NCBI RefSeq assembly: GCF_024435075.2
Contig: NZ_JAMZEG020000003.1
Location: 124,001-188,000 of the forward strand
Reading direction: 5' to 3'
DNA: 64,000 nucleotides
Source of the DNA: Marinomonas maritima
Lineage (GTDB): Bacteria > Pseudomonadota > Gammaproteobacteria > Pseudomonadales > Marinomonadaceae
Part shown: in pieces, positions 62,530-64,000 of the stretch
Layout of the letters: each line of letters starts with the position of its first letter
Position numbering within the stretch: the stretch's first letter is position 1
The notes under the pieces: model-generated
Database searches by the model: none
Seen by the model: the letters and a program-made list of their open reading frames with translations, nothing else
What the model was told of the DNA's origin: nothing
Program-made: the position numbers and the translations under genes

Positions 62530-63311
62530 AGCAAGTCCTCGTTCCACTTAGGAAAAACCCTAAGTAGGTTAGCATATGTCTGCATTCTAATCTGCTCGAC
62601 ACTTTCTTCTCGTATCCTTGCAACACATTGCGCGATAAGGGGTATAGAAAGTGGAGTATTATTTTGGCCTTGAAAGCCATTTAATGGCATATCGGGCGAA
62701 TCGGTTTCAAGCACAAACGCACCACTCTCCAGCGCAGATAATACTCGCCGCGCCTTATTAGCTCTTGGATAAGTAACGGTTCCACCAACCCCAAGCACGA
62801 ACCCTAAATCCAGGAGTCGTTTAGCCTGTTCAAAACTACCATTAAAAGCATGAACAACTCCGCCTTCCTTAAAATGGACTTCGCGTAAACATTTAAACAC
62901 CAAGTCATAACTTTTTCTGGCGTGTACGATAACAGGCAGCCTCAACGATTTAGCCACACTCAACTGACGTTTAAAGAAGTTTATTTGAACGTTTATATCA
63001 ACAGCACTAGGCCAGCAATCCAAGCCAATTTCACCGACAGCAACCACACGCTGCGCTTCACATTGCTCACCCAGAAAATCAATCTGCTCAAGAGAAGCCT
63101 CTTTCAAAAAATATGGGTGCAGCCCATAAGCGGTACGCCACTGTGGATAACGCTCAGTGAGCATTTCCAATTTTTTCCAGCTAATAAAAGTAGTTGCTGG
63201 CACTAAAAAACCCAAGATACCGTGGTCAAGACAACACGCCATTAATTCATCGCGTTGGCCGTTGAACACATCAAAATCAAAATGGCAGTGGCTATCAATA
63301 AACATATACAA
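62526..63311 (-). CDS. TatD-family metal-dependent deoxyribonuclease
   Basis: 261 residues, TIM-barrel hydrolase. Metal ligands are visible in order: FIDSHCHFD, GEIGLDC, PVIVHARKS, VHAFNGS and LETDSPDMP. TatD-like enzymes act as 3'-5' exonucleases or AP-like nucleases in DNA repair and degradation. The start is ATG 63311 or 63305. It is translationally coupled to the downstream SDR gene by a TTGA overlap and preceded by the pckA terminator. Confidence 0.9.
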   Translation of the reverse strand: MYMFIDSHCHFDFDVFNGQRDELMACCLDHGILGFLVPATTFISWKKLEMLTERYPQWRTAYGLHPYFLKEASLEQIDFLGEQCEAQRVVAVGEIGLDCWPSAVDINVQINFFKRQLSVAKSLRLPVIVHARKSYDLVFKCLREVHFKEGGVVHAFNGSFEQAKRLLDLGFVLGVGGTVTYPRANKARRVLSALESGAFVLETDSPDMPLNGFQGQNNTPLSIPLIAQCVARIREESVEQIRMQTYANLLRVFPKWNEDLL

Positions 63312-63366
63312 AAGATTACATTATTTAAGGTGTGAAGTACTAGCGCATAAAACGATCATCAACAAA

Positions 63367-63393
63367 AAAAGCCGTGCAAAATGCACGGCTTTT
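63367..63393 (-). terminator. Intrinsic terminator after pckA
   Basis: Arms AAAAGCCGTGCA (63367-63378) and TGCACGGCTTTT (63382-63393) pair perfectly over a 3-nt loop. On the minus strand a T-run follows the stem. It separates pckA from tatD. Confidence 0.9.
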
Positions 63394-63411
63394 CAATCAC
63401 TATAAAAATAC

Positions 63412-64000
63412 TTAAAGAGAAGGGCCAGCCTTAACAATAGCATCAGATACCGTGTCAAATTTCTTAAAGTTCACAACAAATTGAGAAATAAGATTTTTGG
63501 CTTGTGCTTCGTAAGACGCTTGATCAGACCATGTCTTGCGAGGATTCAACAAAATGCTGTCGACACCTGGAACGTGTGTCGGTACATCAAGATTCACATC
63601 AGCCAAATGCTCAGTTTCTACATCCGCTAACGCGCCGGATTGAATCGCTGAAATAACCGCACGAGTCACTGGAATACTAAAGCGTTTACCGCCTTGTCCA
63701 TGTGCGCCGCCCGTCCAACCAGTATTAACCAAGTAAACCTCGCTACCAAACTCTTCAATACGCTTGATCAAAAGATCCGCATACACATCTGCAGAACGCG
63801 GGAAGAAAGGCGCGCCAAAACAAGTAGAGAAAGTCGACTTAATGCCTGTGCCCGCACCCATTTCTGTTGAACCCACCAACGCCGTATAACCACTCAAAAA
63901 GTGATACGCCGCCGCTTCTTTCGTCAAGATAGAAACAGGAGGAAGAACGCCGGTCAAATCACATGTTAAGAAGATAATGGCATTTGGCTCACCGGCACGA
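63412..64000 (-). CDS. pckA: ATP-dependent phosphoenolpyruvate carboxykinase, C-terminal part
   Basis: About 195 C-terminal residues. The frame enters from the right edge with no start in the window. It has NAIIFLTCDLTGVLPPVS, YHFLSGYTALVGSTEMG, FSTCFGAPFFPRSADVYADLL and YLVNTGWTGGAHGQGGKRFSI, all conserved in bacterial ATP-type PckA (about 540 residues in E. coli). The enzyme converts oxaloacetate and ATP to PEP and CO2 in gluconeogenesis. It ends in a clear terminator at 63367-63393. Confidence 0.96.
   Translation of the reverse strand, partial: RAGEPNAIIFLTCDLTGVLPPVSILTKEAAAYHFLSGYTALVGSTEMGAGTGIKSTFSTCFGAPFFPRSADVYADLLIKRIEEFGSEVYLVNTGWTGGAHGQGGKRFSIPVTRAVISAIQSGALADVETEHLADVNLDVPTHVPGVDSILLNPRKTWSDQASYEAQAKNLISQFVVNFKKFDTVSDAIVKAGPSL

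Noticed and set aside
1..64000. tRNA or rRNA genes, CRISPR arrays, insertion sequences or prophage
   Set aside because: No cloverleaf with anticodon arms, regular direct repeats, transposase or integrase frames, or phage structural genes were seen by eye.

Overview
The window looks like chromosomal DNA of a marine gammaproteobacterium of the Oceanospirillales, most likely Marinomonas or a close relative. This is inferred from gene content and order: a polar-flagellum class II cluster with FlrB/FlrC-type regulators, bioBFHCD, a FabY-type ketosynthase and a moderate, AT-leaning base composition. No database search was possible. Gene density is high. I see no tRNA, rRNA, insertion sequence, prophage or CRISPR array.

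Layout. (1) 1-9743, minus strand: flagellar operon read as mini-FleQ, flrB, flrC, fliE, fliF, fliG, fliH, fliI, fliJ and an unrecognised gene cut by the left edge. (2) 9796-16500: biotin genes. bioB-bioF-bioH-bioC-bioD run on the minus strand. comF-bioA run divergently from a 38-bp gap between bioB and comF. (3) 16581-21740, minus: an Aer-type chemoreceptor, replicative helicase dnaB, and the rpsF-rpsR-DUF2232-rplI ribosomal operon, whose leader can fold to hide the rpsF ribosome binding site. (4) 22014-25495: a MipA/OmpV outer-membrane protein and three EamA/DMT exporters. (5) About 25460-27196: an AT-rich stretch with one orphan glycosyltransferase and a long non-coding region carrying a Fur-box-like sequence. 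(6) 27197-30759, minus: thiBPQ behind a TPP riboswitch.

(7) 30785-44371: lipopolysaccharide inner-core and lipid A transport locus. waaA, msbA and hldE are on the minus strand. An AGE-family epimerase, hldD, waaF, a second GT9 enzyme, a WaaE-like GT2 and a GT4 are on the plus strand. A PbgA/YejM-like membrane sulfatase-fold protein and ugd are on the minus strand. Together they make ADP-heptose, add Kdo, heptose and hexose to lipid A, flip the product and probably monitor LPS supply. (8) 44540-52897: a small orphan gene, sseA, tlyA, a MATE exporter, lon, upp, and a tetR-lysE pair. (9) 52898-53343: a non-coding region in front of tetR with a RutR-like operator, a promoter, several hairpins and a strong intrinsic terminator. 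This is my best candidate for an undescribed regulatory RNA or attenuator. (10) 53344-64000: a diguanylate cyclase, glutathionyl-hydroquinone reductase, a Bax/FlgJ-like glucosaminidase, fabY, a LysR regulator divergent from yceI plus an unknown membrane protein, a small membrane protein, an RmlD-like SDR coupled to tatD, and the 3' part of pckA at the right edge.

Most of the window is ordinary core genome. The points that merit a second look are the tetR-lysE leader, the FleQ-like protein with no AAA+ domain, the SD-sequestering rpsF leader, the Fur-box region with interlocked repeats, and the overlapping divergent promoters of bioB and comF.
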